Positions 50,011 to 62,572 are shown, numbered from the stretch's first letter. The stretch: DNA of 64,000 nucleotides from Trichoplusia ni (GCF_003590095.1 NC_039488.1:11718001-11782000), one strand, 5' to 3'. The notes: generated by a model not told the origin, from the sequence alone. Program-made: numbers and translations.

Positions 50011-53000
50011 GTGGGTACCTCATCAATCAATTAACTTAGAGATGTTTTATTTCGTTTTTTTATCTGATAATGAAAGGGACCCTTTATTAATAGCCAGCTT
50101 TATGGGTCTGGTTTGTTTGTTATGGTAATTTATGTACCGAATCATTTTACATGTTTGATACCAGACGGATGTGTTTACGAATAATTTTGCCGAATAACCG
50201 CTATATTGATTATTACGGGATTTTTTGCCTAGCTTATGTGCTATAAATCATGAATGAATACGTTTTTTGTGTACGTCCTGTAGTGTTGTGAAAAGACCAA
50301 TGTTTTGAAAAGAAAAAAAAGAAGAGTTGTGCACTGCGCGCTAATAAGGCCTTTATTTTTTGGTTAAGTGATAAATCTTCATAGACACACTTGGGGGAGG
50401 AAGCGGTCAATGTAAAAATCTAACTGAATTAACTTAAATCTCTGCCGTATCTCGTCTGCCGCATTAAGTAAACCATACGCCACATGCACCGCGCCTAGAG
50501 GTCCTAAGACTAAGATTGGAAAAGAGATGCTGCTCACGCCGTGTAGTGCGCTGTTCGTTTCTACAACTGCGATTATTACTTACATTACTCTTTAATTTCG
50601 TTGATAGACTCGTAGCGTATACCAAAATCCCTGACCGCACTGTGCGTAGAGGCATACGTAGTGAAAACTTGCTTTAAAAAATTGTAGTGCACTGGTCCTA
50701 TTTCTAACTCTTTAAGTATTTTATTACAATTGTGAAAACGGGATTTCTTTTATACATTTTTTGTCACAAATGAGTCATTACACGTACACATCCGAAAAAA
50801 ATTGTAACGAATTTCGACTCTACCATTCAATTTGTAAATCCGCTTGAACTGTAATGCTATAATTAAATTCAACTGACATCCGTTACTCACCTGTAGTTAC
50901 GTTCATGAAATTCATATGAACCGTGTTGAATTCAATTTTAATTGAGCTTGTGTAATGTAACAGTGATATGAATAAATAAAGCAACAAACACGAACCATAG
51001 TAATGGCTTCTGAACGGATATTGTGATCTGAACACGGTTAGACAGGGACGTACTCTGTTCATATTCTGTGGAAGATTTAAACAAAATTCATTTCTATGTC
51101 AATGTTCATTAATTTCATTGTCATTATCAGCCTGTACCAGTACACTTCTGGACACAGGCGTGATCCAAGGTCTGCAACAAAATTTAATCTGCTCCTTAAG
51201 GTACCACAATCTTCGATTCAAAGAAACGTGTTTCATGAGTATTTTTACATGCAACTTTTAAAAACCATACAATGGAGTATAAAGCCTTTGAAGCACCTAA
51301 AGAATATCTAGAAGACAAACATGGTACGTGTCATGTTGCCCAATGATGGAGCAAGTTCACTTTAAATATTTAAATTATCGTAATGCTTGCTTTATGCAGT
51401 CATAATTATAGTATCAAACATGTACGCAACGAAACCGAAAATTTGTAGTAACGAAGTTGAGTTTCTAAAAATGATTGTATATTAGGTACTTAATAATAAA
51501 CCAGGAACTTAATAAGAATGTAACACGAGTAACAACACTAAATATAAAACAAAATAATGGATAACTTGACCTTGACAGTATTTTGACCTCTACAAACTAT
51601 GTTACTTAGCCCATCCGTGGGTGGTTGCCGGTGGTTCAATAGTCATAGAGACATGATTCATTCCCCAACCTTTCATTACCCACCAAATAAATTATCCTTT
51701 GAAGGCAAAGCAATGACGCACGTCTGTCTATCAAATATAAATGGAACATATCGTTCGATGGAACCTGTCATTATTACTCAAATTATACCTATTATTTGGA
51801 TATTTCTTGCTTCTGTTTGTGACAGTTGCGAGTCCCGTTTTTCAGATATACAACCTCATTGTTGTGTTCATAGATAATTTATTTACATATTGTATGTGTT
51901 GCGAATGAACGGCGATTTGAAACAAGGCTTTAGATGTCGCATTTTAAAAACCTTTATTTTATTGTCAACAACAGATTATACAGAATCGTAAAATTAAGCT
52001 AGGTATGATTGTTAATTATCAATTTTAATTTCTGGGATCTGTTTTTACATTCGCAATTTGAAAGCAGTATTTTTTAATTCCATTGCTTTTAGTTTTCACT
52101 ATAACTGAATCTTATGTTGCCGTAATTACGTCCCTGTGCCACTACATTGGCATTTGTTACATTGTTGCTTGTTGCCCACTTGTGTAGATATTTATAGAAT
52201 GTGATGAAGATGCGCTGCGTTTACTGCGCAGGTGCTAATCTCTTGGTATTGTAGCTTGTCGCATTTCTCGGAGAAACGGCTAGGAATGTTTGCGTAACAC
52301 TTAAGACACGAAAGAAGAAAATTCCTTAATTTATTTACTAAATTCTTAGTCAGTAGATAGCTCTTGAATCTAGACGATTTTAAGCCAGACCTATTCTAAT
52401 ATGCACTAAATATAACGCTTAAGTCCGATATCAGGAGATGACCTAAATCACCAGGATGTACCGTGATTACTTTTTAGAAGAGAAAGTTAATTGATAACAT
52501 AACTTTATTTTTCTCCTAAAAACGAATACATCATTCATGCACGCCCATCATTCATTTACTGAAATTCGTTGAAATTTTGATCTTTCTGAGGTCGCATTAA
52601 GCTTGCATTGTGGTCCGCGACTTCAGTAAGATTAGGGACCAAAGATTTTCTAGAAGATAAAATTTCGGCTGTAAAGTGTGTCTGCCACAAAAATACCACT
52701 TCCACTAAAATCTCGCCATCCAAATATCACCACGCCGCGTTCTGGGCGAGATTTTAGAACATCAATATAAGAGAAATCTATTAAAAAACTAAACTTTATC
52801 GTAGCTACCAACAATCTACCAGTTCGAAACAGTTACCGACTTAATACGATACACACGTGTTGTTAAACAGTTACCACTAGAAAACTAAAAAGGGAACAAT
52901 ATTCTCGGTAATACAGAATACGCGAAAATCCGTCCTCGTTTCAAGGTCGTCATTATTCCTGTCCATAGCTGGTGAATCATACGAACGCACAAATTGCTGC

Positions 53001-53084
53001 GTACCGTTCTTTGTCCTCTACTTGCTGTTAGTCATCTCTAAGAAGTAACTGGTTCCTTGGCACAATTATCTAAGTCCGCCTTTG
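50011..53084. other. No gene seen
   Basis: No supportable exon or RNA gene in 3.1 kb. The frame at 51096-51311 begins with a hydrophobic stretch but has no splice or domain support. Confidence 0.4.
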
Positions 53085-53089
53085 GCTTT

Positions 53090-53235
53090 GACTGGCCTGT
53101 CGGTCTAGTGGTTAGTGGCTCTTACTGCTATATCAGAGGTCGTGGGTTCGATTCCCACCCAGGACAATTTAATGTTTGTGATGAGCACGATAATTTTTTC
53201 TATGTCTGCATGTAGTTTATCAATATTGTGTTTTT
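53090..53235 (+). mobile_element. tRNA-headed SINE (GGCCTGTCGGTCTAGTGG family), copy 1
   Basis: The tRNA-like head has an A box TCTAGTGGTTAG and a B box GGTTCGATTCC at about 53147-53157, followed by ACCCAGGAC and a TTTGTGATGAGCACGATAATTTTTTC body. An opposite-strand copy is at 62435-62572. It lacks a pairing acceptor stem, so it is not a tRNA gene. Confidence 0.75.
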
Positions 53236-53360
53236 TTTCTAATATACAAGTATGTTTATCAGTTGGCTAGTACTCATAATAAAATCTTTGCTAAGTAAAT
53301 ATTTTTCTGTGAAATTTATGAGATAAAAAGTTAGCTTTACAGACAGAGGGTCCAACACCA

Positions 53361-53460
53361 CGGTATAAAATGAGATTGATATAGGCGTGGAAGCGTGATA
53401 GCGCAATACGCGATATAGAGCGTTATCTCGCTTCTGTATATGCAATGGTTTAACTTTAGG
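53361..53460. mobile_element. About 100-bp MITE, copy 3 of 3
   Basis: The interior GGAAGCGTGATAGCGCAATACGCGATATAGAGCG (core) and the right end TTAACTTTAGG match copies 1 and 2. The left end is eroded, so the boundary is approximate. Confidence 0.6.
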
Positions 53461-54274
53461 AGCAGTGGTAGGTTGACTGCTTATAATTTTTTAATCGCTG
53501 AGAAATTTTCACGCGCTCTCTTATTCATCTTTGTTTTACTTACCATAAGTGTAAGCACTGTAATTACGCTGTTCAGTACTTAATTATATGCAAATGAGAA
53601 AATTATCTGCAGATGTGCATTAACAGTTTTCCTCTACCATTTTTTGTGTTTTGTGTTTTGTATAAGTATACTTAACTTATTTATATAACATTGTTTTATA
53701 GATAGATAAAATAATTTTTAATTGTTAATTAAATACACCACATCATTAGAGACGGGCTAGGTGTGATTTTTATTTTCATTTTTTGTCTTTGGTTGTACTT
53801 TGTCGTCGTAAGGTATGCGTCGAGAGATTATGATGTATACCAAGGGATAAAAATATATCTTTAAAAGTAAACCCTTCTACTGTACAAACATTAGAAAGGG
53901 AAAATATTATTTATTGATAAACCAGAGCAAATCACTAACGAAAACCATACAAGACAATGAAAGCATCAAGTTATCCTCCAATTCGGAAACGTACATTGGA
54001 ATTGTAACTGAACCACAGCTGTACACCGCATTCAGGTCCTTGACTGAATGATAAAGAGAATTAGCATATAAAGGGTGGGTCTTATTACTCCAATTTAGTT
54101 ATACAGCTTCAGGCTGATGCGAGCCGCATCAGGTCGACGCCCCGTCCTTACTTGTCCGACTAATGAACAGAGATTTACCGTCAACGTCAATTAGGACTAC
54201 ACCTATTGTGCAACCGTGGTTGTGAACTATTAACAAATGAAAAACTACTGTGTTCGATATGGGCTACAGTTTTC

Positions 54275-54420
54275 GAACCTTTTTTCAACCGACTTATAAA
54301 AGGATGAGATTCTCAATTCGTCTTTTCTGTTTCCATGTCTGTTGAACTTCGGACTGGGTGAACCGATTTTGTTGATTATTTTTATCTGATGTATAAAAAA
54401 AATATCATAAAATATGGTAC
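54275..54420 (+). repeat. Relic of the AACCGACTTCAAA element
   Basis: CAACCGACTTATAAAAGG, GAGATTCTCAATTCG and GGGTGAACCGATTTTGTTGATT follow the left half of the 39309-39696 element. The right end is missing. Confidence 0.6.
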
Positions 54421-54916
54421 CATTCCCTGTTCCGTCAATTTGAACTAGCCATTTGAACAGACCAGCTTTTGTTTTCTATTGATTATAATAATTATGAATG
54501 AAAAATTACAATATTTTTGTTTCAAAAAGCAGCTCCTGAAAAGCACTGCCTTTTTTATCTCTTTTTTATATGAATAAGAAATCCCAGTGTTTATTTAAAG
54601 AATGTATAAAATGGGTTTTTTTTCTGTATAAATAAATACAAGATCCGTTATTAAAATACGTACAGAAACCAAAACGTAAAGGAAAATATCGTGGAAATCT
54701 TTTTCAATCAACTGAAAGACTTTTATTTAATTAAAAATAACTTTACTAAATCCCTGTACACAAAAAAGCAAGCAAGGAACGCTGATAGAATAAAAAAGTT
54801 TACCTCGAAATCCTTGAAGCTTTAAGCGAGCGTTGCTAAAGTACTAGGATAGCAGGAACGAGAGGAGGTTTTAGCAGATAGCCAGATAGGTCTGGTAGCG
54901 GGTTGCGGGCGGCGGC

Positions 54917-54944
54917 GACCTAGGCCAGAGGTCATCCCGGGTCA
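54917..54944 (+). promoter_or_regulatory. DR4-like nuclear-receptor half-site cluster
   Basis: AGGTCA at 54929-54934, a TCCC spacer, and GGGTCA at 54939-54944 form a direct repeat with four-base spacing. An inverted half-site, GACCT, is at 54917-54921. Nuclear receptors bind such pairs. No gene is seen nearby and function is inference. Confidence 0.3.
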
Positions 54945-57777
54945 TGTCAGTAAAGTAGGCCACAGGCACTGCTTGTAGCTGTGTACCGACTGGGACCAAA
55001 ATAAACCGCTTTAAATACGATGCAGCGATGCTCACAACTTATCCGACGAACTAATAAATGCTAGTTAGATGCTCAATATAACTCTACCGTGTTTTGTTTT
55101 AATGCAACGTGAAAAAAGAAGTTTCTTAGTCTTTTATTGAAGAAGCAGGACTTTCTTGCTTACAGTCACGTTTAAATTGTTAAATTATGATCTTGTTAAA
55201 GTTTTTAACGAATTTGTTTTTGTTTTGTTCCAGGTATGTTGTTGTCCAGTGTCTTCTTTGTTAATATACAAACAAAGAATGCAACGCTGCTGTAATGTTA
55301 TGCAATCTAGTGAGTAAAATACAGTTTATTTTATATCTCCCTTTCGCTGATTGACGAATTTAGATCTATTTTTGTCGCATACGATTAAAAAAAATACATT
55401 CAGTAACTGGTTTCGCTCATTGTAGCACAGATTACTGAATAGTTACTACGGTTAATTGTAGTTTCGTTATAAAAACGAAGGTTATTTATCTGAAATCATT
55501 CTTTCTACAAGTATATATAGTGTATTTATATAGAATACAATACATACAATAGTTTTAATACCCACATGTAGTATGTCTTAATACGTCGCAGGGATTTTTT
55601 TATATTTACTCTTTGCGTTGATAGTCTTTGTCTACTTCTAAGATTTTAGTGCCTCGACACTTGTATTGGCTTGCTTTAGGAATAAAAATGATTATAAAAA
55701 CAGCCTTAATACTGAATCCAATTCAGGAAAGGTACTAGGTGCTCAGAAATACTCAGAACTTACTCTTACTCAATTGCGTCCAAACGAAGAGTTTTTGCAT
55801 TATGATTTTAAATATAATCTGCAAGCTTTCTTTATTTAAAAAGGGATAATCGAATATTTTTATTACTTTTCACGATAAAAATGTTTAGTGCTTTGAATTT
55901 TTATGGCATCCAGTACTTCGGACATTTCATTACTGTTTTATGCCAGTTGTAAACTATTCTTATATCGATATGGAAACATTGTCCTTTGTGTCCATTTGAC
56001 TGTAAACTCTGTTAAATATCCATCAAATTCAGAATTTATTGTTTCAAAAGAACTTTTTATTCAGACTTGCATAGAATCGTAGTGTAAATACATTGTATTT
56101 ACGAACTGCTAGTTTTCTCGTATACTCAATTCCTAGACGCCATAGTTGTTTGAACAGTCCATCTATAAAGTTACCCTTTTTGTGGAAAGACGTCAACAAA
56201 GAAAACCTCGAGACGAAGGGAATCGATAGGTACCAGGCTCGCATAGACAGAAGAAAGTATATCGACACGTTTCGTCAACAGATGCAGGGCGAGGTCACCG
56301 GGTCAACAGTCGCTCCGCTAAATATAGGTCGCGCCATTCGTGAGCGTGTCTGCAAACATTCTTTATTGCAATGTTTTTATGATTTAAATTTAGAATTGTA
56401 TTTATGCGCGCCCCAGGTGCGGTTGAGATGACTTCTTTTGCATCGCTGGTTTTATACTTCTTTCCTCTTCCATTACTTTCCTTTGTCGTTATATAACCTT
56501 GGCGTACTTATTTAATCAGCGGACTGAAAACCGACGTTCATGGACAAGGCCACGTACAATTAAGGAAATCTTTTGTGTTATTTTAGATCTCGAAGAGACA
56601 AGGACTTTCTAAAGGTTAAGTACGAGAAAGGAGTGAGAAAAGTTCTTTGTGTGAAACTGTTGTTTTGGCGGGTAGTCTGCGAACGCTTCGGGCAAATACG
56701 CAGTTATAGAATATTGCACTGAACTGGTTTCAGTGACACGGCCCCATTAAAAATGACCCAGTTAATCTCGCTAACTGGATGAACGTGCATTTGTACGCGT
56801 AGATGGATCGTCTTTTTATCTAAAATGCAGCAAATGGGTAGAAGTGGGTTGTTTTCAGTCAAGTGCAGCGTTTTTATTTGTTTCGAAGTTGGGAAACTAG
56901 GTCATGTCGTTGCTTCCCTTGGGTAGTAACCGCGGCCACGCCCTATTTTCTTGACGCTCCGACGGACTTGGACACAAAGGAAACTGCATCCTTCGGTTAA
57001 TAGTTACGATAAGGCGATCGTATCGAATTTAATTGAAGCTGCATTGGAAGACGTTTAGGAACATTGAATTAGAGAGTAGAGTGATCTTATTGTAAAATGA
57101 GATTTTGTTGTATTATCAACGTCTATTGCCTTCCAGGTAGCGTGTTTCTCAAATTGAAATAGGTATAATGGCATAAATAAAATGTTGACCTTGTTCATTA
57201 TCGTTTTAATATTAATTTCCTTACCATGATCTTATCATATAGGGTTAAAACGAAACTACTACTTAAGCACCTCTGTCTGTCCATCTGTCACCAGATTGTG
57301 TCACAAAATCTGTGACGTTGTGTTGTGTGGTCATATATTTGATTGTTGGGTAATTTAATGTCAAATTGATATTCATTACCTTATTTGTAAGGTACCCTCA
57401 GATTCTCTAGTTCGACTCAAACTTCACCGATTTTTATATCTTCTTGCATCTTCCAATCGATTCAGCTCTTACTTTCTCCATCTAAACACCTATCACCATA
57501 TTTTTCGCCTCTACTTTTTCGTCCTTACTATCTCTTCTACCTACCCTATTCACGTAGCAATTTAATTTGCCGCGTGTTTAACTATGCGAGTTGCTCGTCG
57601 GGTGTTATGTAATTAATAATGCAGCCTCCACTCTGGACATGTGTCGCATATTGTGTGTTAATTGGGGTTATCGCCCACAGCGATACAGGTATTATGAATT
57701 ACTATGCAAGAGGCATATCCACTTATAATAAATGTAATTGTAATTTTGATTTTATAAGTATCCTGTTAGTGTTTTAT
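54945..57777. other. No gene seen
   Basis: A 112-codon plus-strand frame at 56093-56431 is the longest here and is less AT-biased between 56185 and 56340, but it matches no family I know and lacks convincing splice sites. A trace of the 10055-10185 repeat lies at about 57240-57330. Confidence 0.4.
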
Positions 57778-58009
57778 AATAAATAAATAAATGCGGACAA
57801 CATCACATACATTGTTCTGAACCCAAAGTAAGTTGCTAAAGCACTTGTGTTATGGAATTCAGAAACAACGAAGGTACCACAAACACCCAGACCCGAGACA
57901 ATGTAGAAATGTGATTTTGTACATTGACCCGACCGGGGATCGAACCCGGGACCTCAGAGCTAGCGACACCTTGAAACCGGTCCGTACGCCACTCGACCAC
58001 GGAGGTCGT
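57778..58009 (-). mobile_element. tRNA-headed SINE, copy 2
   Basis: It is the same element as 36640-36879: tRNA-like head at the right end (GACCTCCGTGGTCGAGTGG on the minus strand, B box GGGTTCGATCCC) and an AATAAATAAATAAATG tail at the left. The intact B box and few differences suggest a young family. Confidence 0.8.
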
Positions 58010-58061
58010 TGTTTTGCAATGGGACTGGAACTGTTGAAAGAAAACAGCACCAGAAAGCTTT

Positions 58062-58222
58062 CACAGGTAGACGAGTGGTTAAAGCCAACATGCTGAACCC
58101 CACGTAGGACAAGCGTTTTTGTAATCCACGAATGCTAAAGTCTGGGTGTCTTTGTACAAGTTACTTAAATGTTTGTCAAAAATACCGCGTCATAAGGCTT
58201 AAATTGCTAAGAGCAGGATTTG
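58062..58222 (+). mobile_element. tRNA-derived SINE of the 11355 family, plus orientation
   Basis: GACGAGTGGTTAAAG (A-box region), GAACCCCACGTAGGACAAGCG and TCTGGGTGTCTTTGTAC appear in the order expected for a plus-strand copy. It lies 52 bp from the SINE of the other family and in the opposite orientation. Confidence 0.65.
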
Positions 58223-58287
58223 TTTTAACGAAATAGACAATGAAATTGATCAGATCATAAAACTCATTGCTTGATGCAAAATCTCAA

Positions 58288-58400
58288 CTGTTTTTGAGCG
58301 ACTTCTAAAAATGAGGTTACTTAATTCGACCGTCTATTAGATATGCTTTTTTACCATTACCGAAGCATGAAAATCAGTCTCTACAAGTCTATTGTTCTAT
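58288..58400 (+). repeat. Relic of the AACCGACTTCAAA element
   Basis: GAGCGACTTCTAAAAATGAGG and TTAATTCGACCG resemble the left end of the element at 39309-39696. It is strongly diverged. Confidence 0.4.
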
Positions 58401-59094
58401 TTAACATATTCAATGTATTCAGTAATTACTTAGGCTACACAGAAATACTATTAGCTATAAGCCTCTTATAACCCACAACTGTATTTAAACAAAAAGGATT
58501 TCAAACGCGAGAGAACTCCAGAATTCATTCATCACTAAACACTTCTATAGACTTAAGAAAATTTTGAAATGAAAAAGAATTTTCCAAATTGTCCTTTAAT
58601 TATAGAAAAAAGGTTTGGGAAGAAAGGACGGACTTTAGAGTGAACTCTACGCCATTTTTCTCACGTTTGATACTCATTTCTCTTGTTTATCGTTTCTTTT
58701 GGGTTTTTGTAACTCAATAATTTTGAGCCATTTCCCGATAAGGTAACAGGAAATTTTTTAGAGTCGCTTTAAACCCGATGACAATGCAATTGAAAATTAC
58801 AAAAACGGCTGGACCGACTTTGATAACATTTTAAAGAAATATAAAAAATCTGAAAACCTACGGTTTTAAATGTCATTACATTTAAAAACATGGATTTTTA
58901 GATTATTTTAAATGTATAATTTATTATTTGTGCATATACTAAAAAGTATTGCAAACAATCAGCGATGATAATATTGTTTCCTATGAAACATACAAGGTAA
59001 ATCTATACCTGTTTATGTATACCTTTACATGTTTTTAACAATAGGGCACCATCTACCTCTGTGCATACTGATAATTTTCCAGTCCATCCAAAGG

Positions 59095-59215
59095 TTGTCT
59101 GGAAGATATCGCTTTTAGCGATAAAACCGCCATTGTACCCTAACATTGTATGTATTAAGAATCACTGCTGTAATTCCATGGTGTACAATAAAGAATATTC
59201 TAATCTAATCTAAAT
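59095..59215 (+). repeat. LINE 3' tail (GTGTACAATAAAG type)
   Basis: AGCGATAAAACCGCCATTGTACC, then GGTGTACAATAAAGAATATTC and a TCTAATCTAATCTAA tail, form a familiar lepidopteran LINE 3' end with its own AATAAA signal. Only the tail is present. Confidence 0.75.
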
Positions 59216-59239
59216 CTTCTCTTAAGTTTTCTAAGATTT

Positions 59240-59284
59240 AGGATTTTAGTCTCCAAGCTGTACTTGCTTGGAGACTAAAATCCT
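59240..59284. repeat. Perfect 19-bp inverted repeat with 7-nt loop
   Basis: AGGATTTTAGTCTCCAAGC at 59240-59258 is exactly inverted at 59266-59284, with loop TGTACTT. It begins about 25 bp after the LINE tail at 59095-59215. Confidence 0.9.
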
Positions 59285-59694
59285 GTGTAAATTGTGTGTC
59301 ACGATTCTATTTCATTTTTGTTTTCCTATGTCTTTTCTTTTTTAATCAATTGAATTCACAGTTAAATCCAGTACAGTTCTTTGTTTTTGCGCCTGTTTTA
59401 GGTTCCAATAATTACCAAAAAAAACTGCTCGCTTTTAGAATAGAAGCTTTCTCCCGTCTTTTATATTGCCTTTTCAGTATGGCCTTTGAGAGAGAAACTA
59501 TTTCTGTAGCGGTTGGTCTGGAATCTAGATCGATTGGAGTTTTAACCTCGCTCTTTTGTTGCCCAATCTAAGAATAGGATCGCGTCCCACATCTTCAGCT
59601 TACTTAAAATAGAAAAGAAAATGGAATTATTTTTAACCTTACTTCTTTAAGACCGTGATATTTTATTTTATAGATATCACACATTCAATATCTT

Positions 59695-59737
59695 ACTCTT
59701 CTATAATACACTACAATATAGTGTATTGTTGAAGAGT
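59695..59737. repeat. Imperfect 19-bp inverted repeat
   Basis: ACTCTTCTATAATACACTA (59695-59713) and its partner at 59719-59737 pair at 16 of 19 positions, with a three-base internal mismatch and a 5-nt loop. Confidence 0.85.
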
Positions 59738-61937
59738 TTAATGAGCTACATTTTAGCATACTTGACTCCTCTATACTGAGCTCCTAGACTTGACTTACTA
59801 TGACTAACGATCCCTTTTGGGTCAAACAAACCCTTGTCCTACCACGTCGCGCACAGTTGCAATTAGCGTAGTGTCCTATGTGTAAAGCTGTCTGTGTGGT
59901 TTTGTTTTTGTCATCATCATTATTACTTACTTGCGTGGACATAGGTGAACGAGAGTATGGATTTACTGCCCTCTACATTAGGCTACGCAATTCCATATCC
60001 CATGATATAAGTATTTAAATAACTATCACCATACAAAGATATATAAGGTTTGCATCCATGCTCAAAGCACCGCGTCATTAGAAAATTAAGTCCATGGGCA
60101 TCAAAGTCCTTAGCTCCAACCTAGCTCCCAGCTCCTCAATTAAAAGACCGATGCCTTAAAAAACTATTCAAAGAGAATAAAATAAAAGCCACAAACCACG
60201 AGAATACTAAGTAATATCTCAGTGAATACATTAAATCATATCAGAAGTAATCAAATTCAAACGTCTGCTGTACTTGGTTACTGCTCTTGTTTAATATAAT
60301 ATAGTTGTGGTTTCTAGGTGCTTTGCGAAGGGCAGATCGTACGTTCACCTCGTCTCCTGTCTAGGGATGGGAAGTTCTGAAATTATATTTTGGAACATTA
60401 ATATTTTGTGGTAAATTTTTGGAACAAGCCTTGGTAAGAGATTTGATATAGAGAAAGCAAAGATATAAACTGTACATTTAAATGAATTGGGTATTGATAT
60501 TATTCTTTAAACAATGTTTTTAGACTACAATAATACATATTTTTATTGATTCTTTAAAAGAGTATGAAAATTTGATGCCTGTTACTTAATCATTAACATT
60601 CAAAGCCCGAAAAGTAATATCTACGAAATATTAATTTCGGATGTACAAAAATGTCTCGACTCCCGAAACATTTAAAAGGCACAGCACTACTCCACTCCCT
60701 CTCAATTTATTCAGACTGAATTTTTCATTTCGGGATTCTTTTTTGGCAAGTATTTAAATTACTTTGAAAGAAAAAGGTATTTAAACGACTTTGTTTATCG
60801 ATTTTTAGATGACTTCGAACACAGGTTTATCGACCCTCTGTTGTTGCCCGTCCTAGTAGATCATAACTATGTATGTGATAATTAAGTTTCCATTAGTGAA
60901 ACGACTACCGTTGGTAGTAGGTATATTATTATGTTAAGTGTACAAAGCGCATTTGCAAAAACCATCTTAAGATAGCCAATCAGCTGAATGACAAGTTTAT
61001 ATCCGTGACAATTGTTAATTCGATCTTTAAGTTTACATATATATACGAATACTGTTTGCGAGATATATGGTGAGACTAGTTGCTGCCCGCGGGCTCGCCC
61101 GATAAAAAACTAAAATTATATGTTAATTCTGGTTGCCTAAATCCGTTCAGTGGGTTTTTTCCCAAAACACGAACAAACATCCATACATAAAACCTTTCGC
61201 GTTTATAATAGAAGTTAAGCTTAAGTTTCTACAATTAAATGATTTCTACCTAATAACGTAATATTACATGAAGTACCAGGCGCACAGCAACTCGAGTAGT
61301 CATCACCCAGTCCCGCTAACTTCAAACGGGACAGCCTAATGGGCAGATACTGTTGCCGATAGTTGAGGGGTTAACATTGACTAATGACTCTACAAATGAC
61401 ACATTGTCGTGCCTCGAAACTACCAAGATTATATACAAACAACCGCACATGTATTACAATCCTGATGTAAATGGAACTCTTATCACGTACACATTAGGTC
61501 TATTTTCGTACTATTTGATACTGAGTTCGCAAATTCTAAGTTTTTTGATCTAATACTACCTTGTAGTAGCAATAGAAAACCGAAATTATTTCGTTACTGC
61601 CATGTTTTTGTCATGCTTGTAATGATTGGAGACTATCAATTTTGTGTCGGTTATATAAATGTTTGCTTGAAGCATTTTGACGAAGTCATTATTTAAATAG
61701 GATAAGATCTTCAGTTTTGTTATAAGAAGTCTGTATAGTTTCAATGGTAACTCCCGGAGAACTTGTAGAGAACAAAATGTTTTCATAATGATTCTTGTAA
61801 TTAATTTAAAAAAGGTTATATCATAAATCATGCCTAAATATCCAGTTTTAGTCAGCTGCTTACTCTGATGTTATTTTTTATTCGATTACTTCATACTTTT
61901 AAAGAATTGGGATTTTATATCAATTTGAGCTTTATTC
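59738..61937. other. No gene seen
   Basis: Short frames only, such as 61353-61553, with no domain features and no clear repeats. Confidence 0.4.
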
Positions 61938-62102
61938 CCGACTAGCTTTTCGCGCGTCGAGGTCGGTTATATCGCGTTTCCAAGAGAACTCTTCAAAAGT
62001 CCGGGATAAAACCTATCCTATGTTCTTTCTCAAGGTCAAATCTATCTCTGTACCAAATTTCATTAAAATCAGTTCAGTGGTTTAGACGTGAAAGCGTAAC
62101 AT

Positions 62103-62135
<33 letters not shown>

Positions 62136-62170
62136 AAGTGTTACTGTCACATTTATAATATTAGTAAGGA
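61938..62170 (-). repeat. Inverted copy of the 32621 repeat with a (CAGA)n run
   Basis: Read on the minus strand it matches the 32621-32843 element block by block, including TACGCTTTCACGTCTAAACCACTGA (core). A (CAGA)8-type microsatellite at about 62104-62136 replaces the short CTGTCTTCTG stretch of that copy. Confidence 0.8.
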
Positions 62171-62434
62171 TAACATCTCCAGAGATCTTCAATTTCGATT
62201 GAAAATACGATAATTTAACGCAGTTGGCAACTGCGGCGCCTCTTAAAACGATTGTTGAAGCGAGATGGGTGTAAGAGTTGCGTCTCTTTTCAAAACATCT
62301 TGTACCTATTGTTTTTGGTATTATGTTAATATTCCACATCTTTCACACAAAGCCATCTAGTCTCTAAATAAACAAACTTAGTACACAGATTTTATGTTCC
62401 TGTTTGATCGTTTTCGATTCGTAGCTACTAAGAT

Positions 62435-62572
62435 ATAAATTACACCCAGACACAGAACAAAATTAAATAATCATGCTCGTAATACAAACATTTGTCCAAG
62501 GGTAGAAATCGAACTCACGACCACCTGTGTTGCAGTCAGAGTCACTAACCACTAGACAGGCCAGTCATGTTA
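62435..62572 (-). mobile_element. tRNA-headed SINE of the 53090 family, copy 2
   Basis: On the minus strand TGGCCTGTCTAGTGGTTAGTG and GGTCGTGAGTTCGATTTC reproduce the A- and B-box regions of the 53090 copy. The body with CACCCAGACACAGAAC lies at the left. Confidence 0.7.

Noticed and set aside
51096..51311. Frame with a hydrophobic start as a secreted peptide
   Set aside because: The hydrophobic stretch is AT-driven (Ile/Phe codons); no splice or repeat-unit evidence.
53090..53165. Possible tRNA gene, plus strand
   Set aside because: The D- and T-arm regions look tRNA-like but acceptor and anticodon stems do not pair, and an opposite-strand copy exists at 62435-62572.
56093..56431. 112-codon plus-strand frame as a novel gene
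   Set aside because: No family match, no coding-like neighbours, no convincing splice context; length is within chance for 64 kb.
57935..58009. Possible tRNA gene, minus strand
   Set aside because: A- and B-box sequences are good, but no acceptor stem pairs and the body continues into a repeat found again at 36640-36879; it is a SINE head.
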